Assembly: GCA_038228485.1 (NCBI GenBank)
Contig: JBBRPG010000029.1
Location: 1-28,131, forward strand
Origin: DATARH01 sp038228485
GTDB lineage: Bacteria; Pseudomonadota; Alphaproteobacteria; ATCC43930; CGMCC-115725
Length of the DNA stretch: 28,131 nt
Reading direction: 5' to 3'
Both the position numbers and the translations under genes were made by a program. This document shows, piece after piece, positions 20,263-28,131 of the stretch. Positions within the stretch are counted from its first letter, which is position 1; every line of letters starts with the position of its first letter. The notes under the pieces were generated by a model. That model was not told the DNA's origin. It saw only the letters and a list, made by a program, of their open reading frames with translations, and ran no database searches.

Positions 20263-21261
20263 ATGTTGCAAACCGTCTCTCCCGCCGCCCGCCCGAACCT
20301 GCTCTTGCCCGACCTCTACCATCGGGTCGAGAAGCATGTGCCCGAGTTCGAATGGCCGGCGCTGGCGCAGGACATTGCCGCGATCCTCGAGCTGAAGCGC
20401 GCGAAGAATGCGGTCGTCCTCGCCCACAACTACCAGACGCCGGACATCTTCCACACCGTCGCGGACATCGTCGGCGACAGCCTGGCGCTGGCGCGCGAGG
20501 CGGCGCGCAGCGAGGCCGACGTGATCGTGCTCGCCGGCGTCCATTTCATGGCCGAGACGGCAAAGCTCCTCAACCCGCAAAAGACCGTGCTGATCCCCGA
20601 CCTCAGGGCCGGGTGCTCGCTGGCCGAGTCGATCACCGCCGCCGACGTGCGGCTATTGCGCAAACATCACCCCGGCGTGCCGATCGTCACCTACGTCAAT
20701 ACCTCGGCGGCGGTAAAGGCCGAGTCCGATGTCTGCTGCACCTCTGGCAACGCCAAGAAGATCGTCGAGGCGCTCGGGGTGCCCGAGGTCATCATGATCC
20801 CGGACGAATACCTCGCCCGCAACATCGCCGCCCAGACCAAGGTCAAGATCATCGCCTGGAAGGGCCATTGCGAGGTGCACGAGCGCTTCACTCCCGCGGA
20901 TGTGCAGGAAATGCGCGCCAGCTACCCTGGCGTCATCGTGCTGGCGCACCCCGAATGCCCGCCCGAGGTGGTCGCCGAGTGCGACTTCACCGGCTCGACC
21001 GCGGCGATGGCCGATTATGTCGGGCAGAAGCGGCCGGCGCGGGTGGTGCTGCTGACCGAATGCTCGATGAGCGACAACGTCGCGGTGCAGTACCCCGACC
21101 TCGACTTCGTGCGGCCGTGCAATTTGTGCCCGCACATGAAGCGGATCACCCTCGGCAACATTCGTCACGCGCTCGAGACCATGACCCACGAGGTGACGGT
21201 GCCGGCCGAGATCGCCGCGCCCGCGCGCCGCGCGGTCGAGCGCATGCTCGAACTGGGCTGA
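20263..21261 (+). CDS. nadA: Quinolinate synthase A (NAD biosynthesis)
   Basis: Condenses iminoaspartate with dihydroxyacetone phosphate to quinolinate in the cytoplasm, using a [4Fe-4S] cluster. The 332-residue protein has the triplicated NadA fold. Cluster cysteines are likely C118 (in RAGCSLAES), C203 (in GHCEVHERF) and C289 (in CNLCPHMK). Other family blocks are VVLAHNYQTPDI near 51-62, VHFMAETAKLLNPQK near 93-107, VTYVNTSAAVKAESDVCCTS near 142-161 and AHPECPPEV. ATG 20263 has AAGGA seven bases upstream. The gene leads nadA-nadC, six bases before nadC. nadB, which normally makes iminoaspartate, is not in the window. Confidence 0.96.
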   Translation: MLQTVSPAARPNLLLPDLYHRVEKHVPEFEWPALAQDIAAILELKRAKNAVVLAHNYQTPDIFHTVADIVGDSLALAREAARSEADVIVLAGVHFMAETAKLLNPQKTVLIPDLRAGCSLAESITAADVRLLRKHHPGVPIVTYVNTSAAVKAESDVCCTSGNAKKIVEALGVPEVIMIPDEYLARNIAAQTKVKIIAWKGHCEVHERFTPADVQEMRASYPGVIVLAHPECPPEVVAECDFTGSTAAMADYVGQKRPARVVLLTECSMSDNVAVQYPDLDFVRPCNLCPHMKRITLGNIRHALETMTHEVTVPAEIAAPARRAVERMLELG

Positions 21262-21267
21262 CCGCCG

Positions 21268-22104
21268 ATGACCTTGCGCATTCTCGCCGAGCCGATCGTC
21301 CGCGCCGCGTTGCTTGAGGATCTGGGCCGCGCAGGCGACATCACCACCGACGCGGTCGTGCCCGCGGACCGCGAGATCGACGCCACCATCGGCGCGCGCC
21401 AGAACGGCACCCTGGCCGGGCTCGACGTCGCCTTGATGGCGTTCGAGCTGCTCGACCCGGACCTCGAATTGACCCGCCTCTGCGACGACGGCGCCCGCGT
21501 CGAGCGCGGCCAGCAGGTCGCGCGCATTCGCGGCCGGGCGCGGCCGGTGCTGGCGGCCGAGCGCACCGCGCTCAACCTGTTGTGCCGCCTTTCCGGCGTC
21601 GCCACCGCGACCCGCGCGCTGGCCGACGCCATCGCCGGCCACAAAGCCAAGATCGTCTGCACCCGCAAGACCACCCCCGGACTGCGCATCCTCGAAAAGG
21701 AGGCGGTGCGGCTCGGCGGCGGCGCCAACCATCGCTTCGGTCTCGACGACGCGATGCTGATCAAGGACAACCACGTCGCGATGGCCGGCGGCGTCCGCGC
21801 GGCGCTGCGGCGCGCCAAGGCGGCGGCCGGGCACCTGGTCAAGATCGAGCTCGAGGTCGACACCCTCGACCAGCTCGCCGGGGCGCTCGACGAGGGCATC
21901 GACGCGGTGCTGCTCGACAACATGGAACCGGCCACCCTGCGCCGCGCGGTCGAAATGGTCGCCGGCCGCGCGATCACCGAAGCCTCTGGCCGGATCACCC
22001 GCGAAACCGCTCCGGCGATCGCCGCCGCCGGGGTCGATCTGATCTCCTCCGGCTGGATCACCCACAGCGCCCCGATATTGGATTTGGGCCTCGATAGCGA
22101 TTAG
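21268..22104 (+). CDS. nadC: Nicotinate-nucleotide pyrophosphorylase (quinolinate phosphoribosyltransferase)
   Basis: Uses quinolinate from NadA and PRPP to make nicotinate mononucleotide, CO2 and pyrophosphate. The 278-residue protein has the type II phosphoribosyltransferase pattern: LLEDLGRAGDITTDAVV near 15-31, ERTALNLLCRLSGVAT at 98-113, CTRKTTPGLR at 131-140, KEAVRLGGGANHR then FGLDDAMLIKDNH at 144-169, IELEVDTLDQ, LLDNM and the final EASGRIT and DLISSGWITHS segments. The start at ATG 21268 lies six bases after the nadA stop, so the two are one transcript. No defect is seen. Confidence 0.97.
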   Translation: MTLRILAEPIVRAALLEDLGRAGDITTDAVVPADREIDATIGARQNGTLAGLDVALMAFELLDPDLELTRLCDDGARVERGQQVARIRGRARPVLAAERTALNLLCRLSGVATATRALADAIAGHKAKIVCTRKTTPGLRILEKEAVRLGGGANHRFGLDDAMLIKDNHVAMAGGVRAALRRAKAAAGHLVKIELEVDTLDQLAGALDEGIDAVLLDNMEPATLRRAVEMVAGRAITEASGRITRETAPAIAAAGVDLISSGWITHSAPILDLGLDSD

Positions 22105-22272
22105 CCGTAGCGCGGAAAAGCAAAGCGTCTTTCCCCGACCGCGTTCCCCGATTGGCGCGTGGCGTTCGCCGAGCAGATCGTCCGCCAGCAATCGGAGACA
22201 GCCGGCACGCTCCCCATTAAAGTTGCCTCAAAGCTGCATCTTAGAAAAGCAAGCTGGAGGGGAGCGTAGCAC

Positions 22273-23838
22273 ATGAAATCATTGACTCTCGGCCGCGCCG
22301 GGATGACCCGCCGCGATCTGCTGGCTCTCGCCGCGGCCAGCGCCGCTGCGGGCACGCCGAAGCTCGTCCAGGCGGCGGGGTCTGCCGGCGAGCTGATATG
22401 GGGCGTCCACGTCTCGCTGGCGCCCGTGTGGTTCGATCCGGCGGATGCGTCGGGCATCATTACCCCGTTCCTGGTGCTTTATGCGCTGCACGACGCGGTG
22501 GTGAAGCCGATGCCCGACCAGGCGCTGGCGCCGAGCCTTGCCGAGTCGGTCAAGGCGGCGGAGGACGGCCTTGCCTACGACATCGTGCTGCGCAAGGAGG
22601 CGACGTTCCACAACGGCGACCCGGTGACCGCGGAGGACGTCAAATTCTCCTACGACCGCTATCGCGGCACTGCGCACGACCTGATGAAATCGCGGGTGGC
22701 GGCAGTCGATATCGTCGACCCCCAGCATTTGCGGTTCACCCTCAAGAACCCGTGGCCCGATTTTCTCACCTATTACGCCACGATGACCGGCGCCGGCTGG
22801 GTGGTGCCCAAGAAATACGTCGAGAAGGTCGGCGACGACGGGTTCAAGAAAGCGCCGGTCGGCGCGGGCCCCTACAAATTCGTCTCGTTCAACCCCGGCG
22901 TCGAGCTGGTGTTTGAGGCGTTCGACCACTATTGGCGCAAGGCCCCGAGCGTCAAAAAACTGATCTTCAAGGTCATCCCCGAGGAGACCACGCGGCTGGC
23001 CGCGCTCAAGCGCGGCGAGGTCGACATCGCCTATTCGATCCGCGGTGAGCTCGCCGAGGAATTGCGCAACACCAAGGGCCTCACCCTCAAGCCGGCTGTC
23101 GTGCAGGGGACGTTCTGCGTCGCCTTTCCCGACCAGTGGGACGAGAAATCGCCGTGGCACGATGCGCGGGTGCGCAAGGCGGCCAGCCTGGCGATCGACT
23201 GCAAGGGCATCAACGATGCCCTGACCCTCGGCTACTCGCTGGTCAGCGGCAATCCCTTCGTGCCCGACAGCTACGAATTCTTCTGGCAGCCGCCGCTCCC
23301 GGTCTACGATCCCGAGGCGGCCAAGAAGCTGCTGGCCGAGGCGGGTCACCCCAAGGGTTTCGACGCCGGCGACTACTATTGCGACTCGTCTTACGCCAAT
23401 ATCGGCGAGGCGGTGGTCGACAACTTCCTGGCAGTCGGCATCAAGCTAAAGCTGCGCCCGATCGAGCGGGCGGCCTTTATCAAGGGCTACGCCGAGAAGA
23501 CCTTCAAGAACGTGATCCAGGCCGGTCCCGGCGCCTTCGGCAACGCCGCCACGCGGCTGGAGATGCAAATCGTCAAGGGCGGGGTGTTCTCCTACGGCAG
23601 CTACCCCGATCTCGACGAGCTTTACGCGCAGCAGGCGGTCGAGCTGAACCGCGCCAAGCGCGAGGCCCTGCTGCACAAGATGCAGCAGATCGTCTACGAG
23701 CGGACGATCTACGCGCCGATCTGGCAACTCGCCTTCATCAACGGCGTCGGGCCGCGGGTCGGCGAGTCGGGTTTCGGCCGGATTGCCCGCTTTCCCTACA
23801 CCGCGCCCTACGAGGACATCACCATCAAGGGCGCCTGA
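22273..23838 (+). CDS. ABC transporter substrate-binding protein, family 5, first of two paralogs
   Basis: A 521-residue periplasmic binding protein of the peptide/nickel type (SBP_bac_5). It has a Tat-type signal MTRRDLLALAAASAAAG from residue 11, then HVSLAPVWFDPADASG, ALHDAVVKPMP, the family motif FHNGDPVTAEDVKFSYDRY near 115-133, GAGPYKFVSFNPG and a C-terminal WQLAFINGVGPR. The ligand is unknown; dipeptides, nickel chelates, sugars or opines are possible in this family. GGAG eight bases before ATG 22273 supports the start. It is strongly similar to the binding protein encoded at 23973 and probably shares the permeases and ATPase encoded downstream. Confidence 0.93.
   Translation: MKSLTLGRAGMTRRDLLALAAASAAAGTPKLVQAAGSAGELIWGVHVSLAPVWFDPADASGIITPFLVLYALHDAVVKPMPDQALAPSLAESVKAAEDGLAYDIVLRKEATFHNGDPVTAEDVKFSYDRYRGTAHDLMKSRVAAVDIVDPQHLRFTLKNPWPDFLTYYATMTGAGWVVPKKYVEKVGDDGFKKAPVGAGPYKFVSFNPGVELVFEAFDHYWRKAPSVKKLIFKVIPEETTRLAALKRGEVDIAYSIRGELAEELRNTKGLTLKPAVVQGTFCVAFPDQWDEKSPWHDARVRKAASLAIDCKGINDALTLGYSLVSGNPFVPDSYEFFWQPPLPVYDPEAAKKLLAEAGHPKGFDAGDYYCDSSYANIGEAVVDNFLAVGIKLKLRPIERAAFIKGYAEKTFKNVIQAGPGAFGNAATRLEMQIVKGGVFSYGSYPDLDELYAQQAVELNRAKREALLHKMQQIVYERTIYAPIWQLAFINGVGPRVGESGFGRIARFPYTAPYEDITIKGA
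22867..22907 (+). repeat. Direct repeat copy 1, identical to 24600-24640
   Basis: These 41 bases in the first binding-protein gene are identical to 24600-24640 in the second gene, in the same frame. They mark the most conserved patch of the duplicated pair. Confidence 0.9.
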
Positions 23839-23972
23839 TGGCCGTCGCCTGCGGCGATCCGCGTCAGCAAGTTGTAAGTCACAGGTAAGAATCGCCAAGA
23901 CATAGACGCAGGGCTGATCTACACTCCACGCAAGGCTCCGGGATCAAGGAGCCAGATCAGGGAGGGGAGGCG

Positions 23973-25571
23973 ATGGGTCCGTTGGGTGGTCGGCGCGGCA
24001 AGGCGGCTCATGGCGCGTCCGGCAGGCGGCCGACGCGACGCGATGTCTTGGCGATGGCGGCCATCGGCGCGGTGGCGGGCGCCGGCGGGTCGCGAGCGGC
24101 ATTTGCCGCCGGGCCCGCCGGGCAGCTCACCTACGCGATGCATGTATCGGTCGCGCCGACCTGGTTCGACCCGGCAGAGACGCAAGGCATCATCACCCCG
24201 TTCATGGTGCTCTACGCGCTGCACGACGCGATGGTGAAGCCGATGCCGGGCAAGCTGCAGGAGCCGTGCCTGGCGGAATCGTGGACCGAATCAACCGATT
24301 CCAAGAGCTACGAGTTCGTCATCCGCAAGGGCGTCAAATTTCACAACGGCGACCCGATAACCTCTGAGGACGTCAAATTCTCGTTCGAGCGCTACAAGGG
24401 CGCCGCGCACGAGCTGATGAAAAGCAAGGTGGCGGGCATCGAGACGCCCGACCCGCAGCGCGTGGTCTTCAAACTCAAGGAGCCGTGGCCCGATTTCCTG
24501 ACCTTCTATTCGAGCGCCAGCGGCTCCGGCTGGGTCGTGCCCAAGAAATACGTCGAGAAGGTCGGCGACGAGGGCTTCAAAAAGGCGCCGATCGGCGCCG
24601 GCCCCTACAAATTCGTCTCGTTCAACCCCGGCGTCGAGCTCGTGCTCGAAGCCTTCGAGGGCTATTGGCGCAAGGTGCCGAGCGTCAAAACCCTGGTGAT
24701 GAAGGTGATCCCCGACGAGGCGACGCGGCTCGCGGCGCTGAAGCGCGGGGAAGTCGACATCGCCTACTCCGTCCGCGGCGAGCTCGCCCAGGAGATCGAG
24801 CAGACCAAGGGGCTCACCCTCAAGCCGGTAGTGCTGCAAGGCCCGAACTGGCTCTATTTCCCCGAGCAATGGGATCCGAAATCGCCGTTCAGCAATCTCA
24901 AGGTGCGCCAGGCGATCAATCTCGCGATCGACCGCCAGGGCATGAGCGAGGCGCTGTTCCGCGGCAAATGCAAGATCACCAACAATGCCGTGGTGCCGTA
25001 CACCTTCGAATATTACTGGCAGCCGCCGGACGCGGTCTACGACCCCGAGAAAGCCAAAAAGCTGATGGCCGAGGCTGGCTACCCGAACGGCTTCGACGCC
25101 GGGATCATGACCTGCGACAGCTCCTACGCGAACATGGCCGAGGTCTCGGTCGACAACCTCCAGGCGATCGGCATCAAGATCAAGCTGCAGCCCATCGAAA
25201 GGGCCGGCTTTTTCGCCGGCTACGGCAGCAAGAAATACCCCAAGGGCATCATCCAGGCCGCCAGCGCCGCGTTCGGCAACGCCGCGACCCGGATGGCATC
25301 GTTTGTCGTCAAGGACGGCGCGTTCTGCTACGGCAACTATCCCGACATCGACGAACTGTTCCCGAAACAGGCCGAAGAGCTCGACAAAAAGAAGCGCGGC
25401 GAGATCCTCGACAAGATGCAGCAGCTGGTTGACGAAAAGGCGATGTACGTGCCGATCTGGCAGCTGGCCTTCCTCAGCGGGGTGGGTCCGCGGGTCGGCG
25501 AGTCGGCGTTCGGCCTGATCCCCGGTTTCGCCTATACTGCGCCGTTCGAAGACCTCACGATCAAGACCTAG
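23973..25571 (+). CDS. ABC transporter substrate-binding protein, family 5, second of two paralogs
   Basis: A 532-residue paralog of the previous gene. The longer N-terminus (about 20 extra residues) is followed by a Tat signal TRRDVLAMAAIGAVAGAGG near 21-39, then HVSVAPTWFDPAETQG, ALHDAMVKPMPG, FHNGDPITSEDVKFSFERY, VVPKKYVEKVGDEGFKKAP and WQLAFLSGVGPR. By eye well over half of the residues match the first paralog. GGAGG at 23961-23965 lies seven bases from ATG 23973. The 134-base gap after the first gene contains a short inverted repeat GGCTCC-N8-GGAGCC (23934-23953) of unknown meaning. It is 24 bases ahead of the first permease gene and is likely the main partner of the transporter. Confidence 0.94.
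   Translation: MGPLGGRRGKAAHGASGRRPTRRDVLAMAAIGAVAGAGGSRAAFAAGPAGQLTYAMHVSVAPTWFDPAETQGIITPFMVLYALHDAMVKPMPGKLQEPCLAESWTESTDSKSYEFVIRKGVKFHNGDPITSEDVKFSFERYKGAAHELMKSKVAGIETPDPQRVVFKLKEPWPDFLTFYSSASGSGWVVPKKYVEKVGDEGFKKAPIGAGPYKFVSFNPGVELVLEAFEGYWRKVPSVKTLVMKVIPDEATRLAALKRGEVDIAYSVRGELAQEIEQTKGLTLKPVVLQGPNWLYFPEQWDPKSPFSNLKVRQAINLAIDRQGMSEALFRGKCKITNNAVVPYTFEYYWQPPDAVYDPEKAKKLMAEAGYPNGFDAGIMTCDSSYANMAEVSVDNLQAIGIKIKLQPIERAGFFAGYGSKKYPKGIIQAASAAFGNAATRMASFVVKDGAFCYGNYPDIDELFPKQAEELDKKKRGEILDKMQQLVDEKAMYVPIWQLAFLSGVGPRVGESAFGLIPGFAYTAPFEDLTIKT
24600..24640 (+). repeat. Direct repeat copy 2, identical to 22867-22907
   Basis: Same 41 bases as in the first binding-protein gene, about 1.7 kb downstream, in the same reading frame. 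Confidence 0.9.
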
Positions 25572-25595
25572 CAACCGCGGCGGACGGCGACCCCC

Positions 25596-26516
25596 ATGAA
25601 GCAATTCATCATCCGGCGGTTCGGCTACGCGATGCTCTCGCTGGTCCTGCTGTCGGTGACGATCTTCTTCTTCGTGCGGGTGACCGGCGACCCGGCCGCG
25701 CTGCTGGTCGAGCCGGGCGCCAGCGCCGACGACATCGCCGCAATCCATCACCAGTTCGGTCTCGACCGGCCGTTGGTGGTGCAATACGTGATCTTCATGG
25801 GGCAGCTGCTGCAGGGCGACCTCGGCAAGTCGTTCTACTACCAGACGCCGGTGATGCAGCTTTACCTGTCGCGGCTGCCGAATTCCTTGATCCTCGCGGT
25901 CGTGGCGATGGGGTTCTCGCTGTTGATCGGCATCCCCAGCGGCATCCTCGCGGCGGTGCGGGTCGGCCGCTTCTGGGACAGCGTCGGCAAGACCTTTGCG
26001 CTCTTGGGGCTGTCGCTGCCGTCCTTCTGGGTCGGGCTGGTGATGATCCTGTTCTTCTCGGTCTATCTCGGCTGGCTGCCCTCGTCGGGCTCGGGGACGC
26101 CGCGGCACCTGATCATGCCGGCCTTTGCCCTCGGCTGGTATTTTGCCGCCGCGCATATGCGTCTCACCCGCTCGTCGATGCTCGAGGTGCTGGGCTCGGA
26201 GTACATCAAGCTCGCCCGCATCAAGGGGCTGCCCGAGGCGCTGGTCATCGGAAAGCACGCGTTCAAGAACGCGCTGATCCCGGTGCTGACCCTGGCCGGG
26301 GTCAATCTCGTCATCATGGTCAACGTCGCGGTGGTGGTGGAGACCGTCTTCGCCTGGCCGGGGATCGGGCGGCTGCTCTACGAGGGCATCAGCTTCCGCG
26401 ACTTCCCGGTGGTGCAGGGGGTGGTGCTGCTCGGCGGCGGGATGATCGTGATGGTCAATTTCATGGTGGACATTCTCTACGCGGTGATCGACCCCCGCAT
26501 CCGATTGGAGAAGTGA
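25596..26516 (+). CDS. ABC transporter permease, DppB/OppB type
   Basis: A 306-residue inner-membrane permease of the peptide/nickel importer class. It starts MKQFIIRRFGYAMLSLVLLS and has the TGDPAALLVEPGAS loop near 35-48, the family GQLLQGDLGKSF near 68-79 and at least six hydrophobic segments. The cytoplasmic EAA loop SEYIKLARIKGLPEALVIGKH that docks the ATPase lies near 206-226, followed by NALIPVLTLAG. It pairs with the next permease to form the channel. The TGA stop at 26514-26516 follows the ribosome site of the next gene, so the two are coupled. Confidence 0.95.
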   Translation: MKQFIIRRFGYAMLSLVLLSVTIFFFVRVTGDPAALLVEPGASADDIAAIHHQFGLDRPLVVQYVIFMGQLLQGDLGKSFYYQTPVMQLYLSRLPNSLILAVVAMGFSLLIGIPSGILAAVRVGRFWDSVGKTFALLGLSLPSFWVGLVMILFFSVYLGWLPSSGSGTPRHLIMPAFALGWYFAAAHMRLTRSSMLEVLGSEYIKLARIKGLPEALVIGKHAFKNALIPVLTLAGVNLVIMVNVAVVVETVFAWPGIGRLLYEGISFRDFPVVQGVVLLGGGMIVMVNFMVDILYAVIDPRIRLEK

Positions 26517-26521
26517 CGGAC

Positions 26522-27421
26522 ATGAGCGTCCCCGCACAAACCATCGACCTGCCGCTTGCCGTACCGGCCGGCACGTCGCAGCGCCACTGGTTCCGCGCCG
26601 ATTTTCCCGTCATCCCGGCGCTGATCCTGCTCACCATTGCGCTGGTCGCGCTGTTCGCCAATTTCCTGGCGCCGCACAACCCCGAGCTCGGCAGCCTGAC
26701 CGCGCGGTTCAAGCCGCCGTTCTGGGCGGCCAAAGGCAGCACGACGTACCTGCTCGGCACCGACCAGCTCGGCCGCGACGTGCTGTCCCGGCTGATCTTC
26801 GGCGCGCGGATTTCGATGGTGGTCGGCTTTACCGCGGTGGTCTTCGCCGGGGTTGTCGGCACCGCCCTCGGCATCATCTCCGGCTATCTCGGCGGCTGGG
26901 TCGACCAGGTTATCATGCGGCTCACCGACACCTGGCTGGCGTTGCCGGCGCTGACTTTCGCGATTTTCCTCGCCGCGATCGTCGGCCCCAGCATGTGGAA
27001 CATCGTGATCATCCTCGGGATCACCTATTGGACCCGCTATGCGCGGGTCATCCGCGGCGAGGTGCTGTCGCTGCGGGAGCGGGAGTTCGTCCGCCTGGCG
27101 ATCGTCGCGGGCTGCTCGAAATGGACGATCATGACCCGCCACATCCTGCCCAATGTCATCAACTCGGCGATCGTGCTCGGCACCTTGATGCTGGGGGTCG
27201 TGATCATCGCCGAGGCGACCTTGTCCTTCCTCGGCGTCGGGGTGCCGCCGCCGCAGCCGGCCTGGGGGCTGATGCTGTCCGACGGCAAGCAGGGGCTGAT
27301 GGTCGGCTATTGGTGGCTGACCGTGTTCCCCGGTCTCTGCATCATGCTGATGGTGCTCTCGGCCAACATTTTGGGCGACTGGCTTCGCGTCAAGCTGGAC
27401 CCGCAGCTGCGGCAGCTCTGA
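26522..27421 (+). CDS. ABC transporter permease, DppC/OppC type
   Basis: A 299-residue permease, second channel half. It has a cytoplasmic N-terminus, the DppC-type first membrane segment FPVIPALILLTIALVALFANF, the conserved LGTDQLGRDVLSRLIFGARIS near 78-98, and the EAA loop LSLREREFVRLAIVAGCSK with HILPN near 181-210. A late FLGVGVPPPQPAWGLML is also typical. I use ATG 26522 with GGAG about 11 bases upstream; GTG at 26513, overlapping the previous stop, would add three residues and is an alternative. The gene is followed by the ATPase gene with one base between. Confidence 0.95.
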   Translation: MSVPAQTIDLPLAVPAGTSQRHWFRADFPVIPALILLTIALVALFANFLAPHNPELGSLTARFKPPFWAAKGSTTYLLGTDQLGRDVLSRLIFGARISMVVGFTAVVFAGVVGTALGIISGYLGGWVDQVIMRLTDTWLALPALTFAIFLAAIVGPSMWNIVIILGITYWTRYARVIRGEVLSLREREFVRLAIVAGCSKWTIMTRHILPNVINSAIVLGTLMLGVVIIAEATLSFLGVGVPPPQPAWGLMLSDGKQGLMVGYWWLTVFPGLCIMLMVLSANILGDWLRVKLDPQLRQL

Positions 27422-27422
27422 C

Positions 27423-28131
27423 ATGCCGTTCGGATCAACCGCGACGAACGGGCAGGGCGCCCCGCTGCTCGAGCTGCAGAACCTCTCGACGCATTACGTG
27501 TCGTCCCGCGGCACCCGCGTGGTTCGCGCCGTCGACGATGTGACCTTGCGGGTCAGGGCCGGCGAGACGCTCGGCATCGTCGGCGAAAGCGGTTCGGGCA
27601 AGAGCACCTTGGCGCTGAGCATCCTGCGCATCCTGCCGACGGCGGCGCGCAACGTCAGCGGCCGCATCATGTTCGAGGGCGAGGACCTGCTCGAAAAGTC
27701 CGACGCCGAGATGCGCCACGTCCGCGGCAAGCGCATCGCGATGGTGCTGCAGGACCCGATGGCCTCGCTGAACCCGCTGTTCACGATCGGCGATCAGGTT
27801 GCCGAGCCGATCCGGGTGCATGAGGGCGAAAAGCGCGCCACCGCCTGGGAGCGCGCGAAGGAACTGCTGCGCTCGGTCAAGATTCCGTCGCCCGAGACGC
27901 GGGTGACGCAATACCCGCACGAGATGTCGGGCGGCATGCGCCAGCGCATCGTCGGCGCGATCGGCATCTCGTGCGAACCGCGCCTGCTGATCGCCGACGA
28001 GCCGACCACCAGCCTCGATCTCACCATCCAGGCGCAATACCTCGACCTGCTACGCGAGCTGCAGCGCGAGCACGGCTTGGCGTTGATCTTCATCACCCAC
28101 AATCTCGGCATCGTCGCCAAGATGTGCGACC
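27423..28131 (+). CDS. ABC transporter ATP-binding protein, DppD/OppD type, cut by the right edge
   Basis: The first 236 codons of a peptide/nickel-type ATPase, read from ATG 27423 to the last base without a stop. The nucleotide-binding domain is complete to the switch region: Walker A GESGSGKST at 54-62, the Q-loop LQDPMASLNPL, the signature MSGGMRQR, Walker B LLIADEPTTSLD and the H-loop ITHNLG near the edge. The C-terminal oligopeptide-type region and any second ATPase gene (DppF) lie outside. It powers the two permeases just upstream. Expected full length is about 320-340 residues. Confidence 0.95.
   Translation, partial: MPFGSTATNGQGAPLLELQNLSTHYVSSRGTRVVRAVDDVTLRVRAGETLGIVGESGSGKSTLALSILRILPTAARNVSGRIMFEGEDLLEKSDAEMRHVRGKRIAMVLQDPMASLNPLFTIGDQVAEPIRVHEGEKRATAWERAKELLRSVKIPSPETRVTQYPHEMSGGMRQRIVGAIGISCEPRLLIADEPTTSLDLTIQAQYLDLLRELQREHGLALIFITHNLGIVAKMCD

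Noticed and set aside
20653..22191. 512-codon minus-strand open frame opposite nadA and nadC
   Set aside because: It has no domain and is antisense to two enzymes with intact active sites.
23934..23953. Inverted repeat between the two binding-protein genes considered as a terminator
   Set aside because: The stem has six bases and no T-run; the second gene has its own ribosome site and is probably in the same transcript.
24291..26537. 748-codon minus-strand open frame opposite the binding protein and permease
   Set aside because: It is His/Asp/Arg-rich and antisense to well-defined ABC transporter genes.

Overview
The window is high-G+C DNA from an alphaproteobacterium, probably of the Hyphomicrobiales or Rhodospirillales. 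This is inferred from gene content and protein style (ExbB-ExbD-TonB layout, nadA-nadC, Tat-type family 5 binding proteins, a rhizobial-type small exported protein, Flp pilin). The placement below class level is not firm. Genes are tightly packed, with many 1-4 base stop/start overlaps. I saw no rRNA, tRNA, CRISPR array, transposase or integrase.

Left part (1-8300). An incomplete ruvX runs off the left edge and diverges from gatC-gatA-gatB, the subunits of the tRNA-dependent amidotransferase. A small DUF4160-DUF2442 pair sits inside this operon, between gatA and gatB, with overlapping codons at every junction. Convergent to gatB is a second small pair, DUF6883-DUF4926, in which DUF6883 carries a single-base frameshift. 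Beyond it lie hpt with an upstream unknown gene, a 67-residue unknown gene, an AI-2E/PerM-type membrane protein and a cupin thiol-dioxygenase-like protein with a strong terminator.

Middle part (8300-17250). An OmpA-type lipoprotein with a 13-proline linker is followed by a Tat-signal GH1 beta-glycosidase coupled to an SMP-30/gluconolactonase-like gene. Then come an orphan Flp-type pilin of 59 residues that was found only by reading the minus strand, and a LigB-type dioxygenase. The strongest candidate for an undescribed system is a compact minus-strand operon: a Tat-signal isoaspartyl-methyltransferase-like protein, then an 876-residue polytopic membrane protein with a spermidine-synthase-like domain, then a lipoprotein alpha/beta hydrolase. 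The gaps are 11 and 4 bases, and all three products look membrane-bound or exported.

Right part (17250-28131). exbB-exbD-tonB form one operon, and the ExbB signal peptide contains a DNA tandem repeat. Two small unknown genes follow. nadA-nadC (no nadB between them) is preceded by a leader with two copies of a related 21-base palindrome, one over the predicted -10 element and one over the ribosome binding site, with a terminator-like hairpin between them. The window ends in a peptide/nickel-type ABC importer operon with two tandem paralogous binding proteins, two permeases and an ATPase cut off by the right edge.
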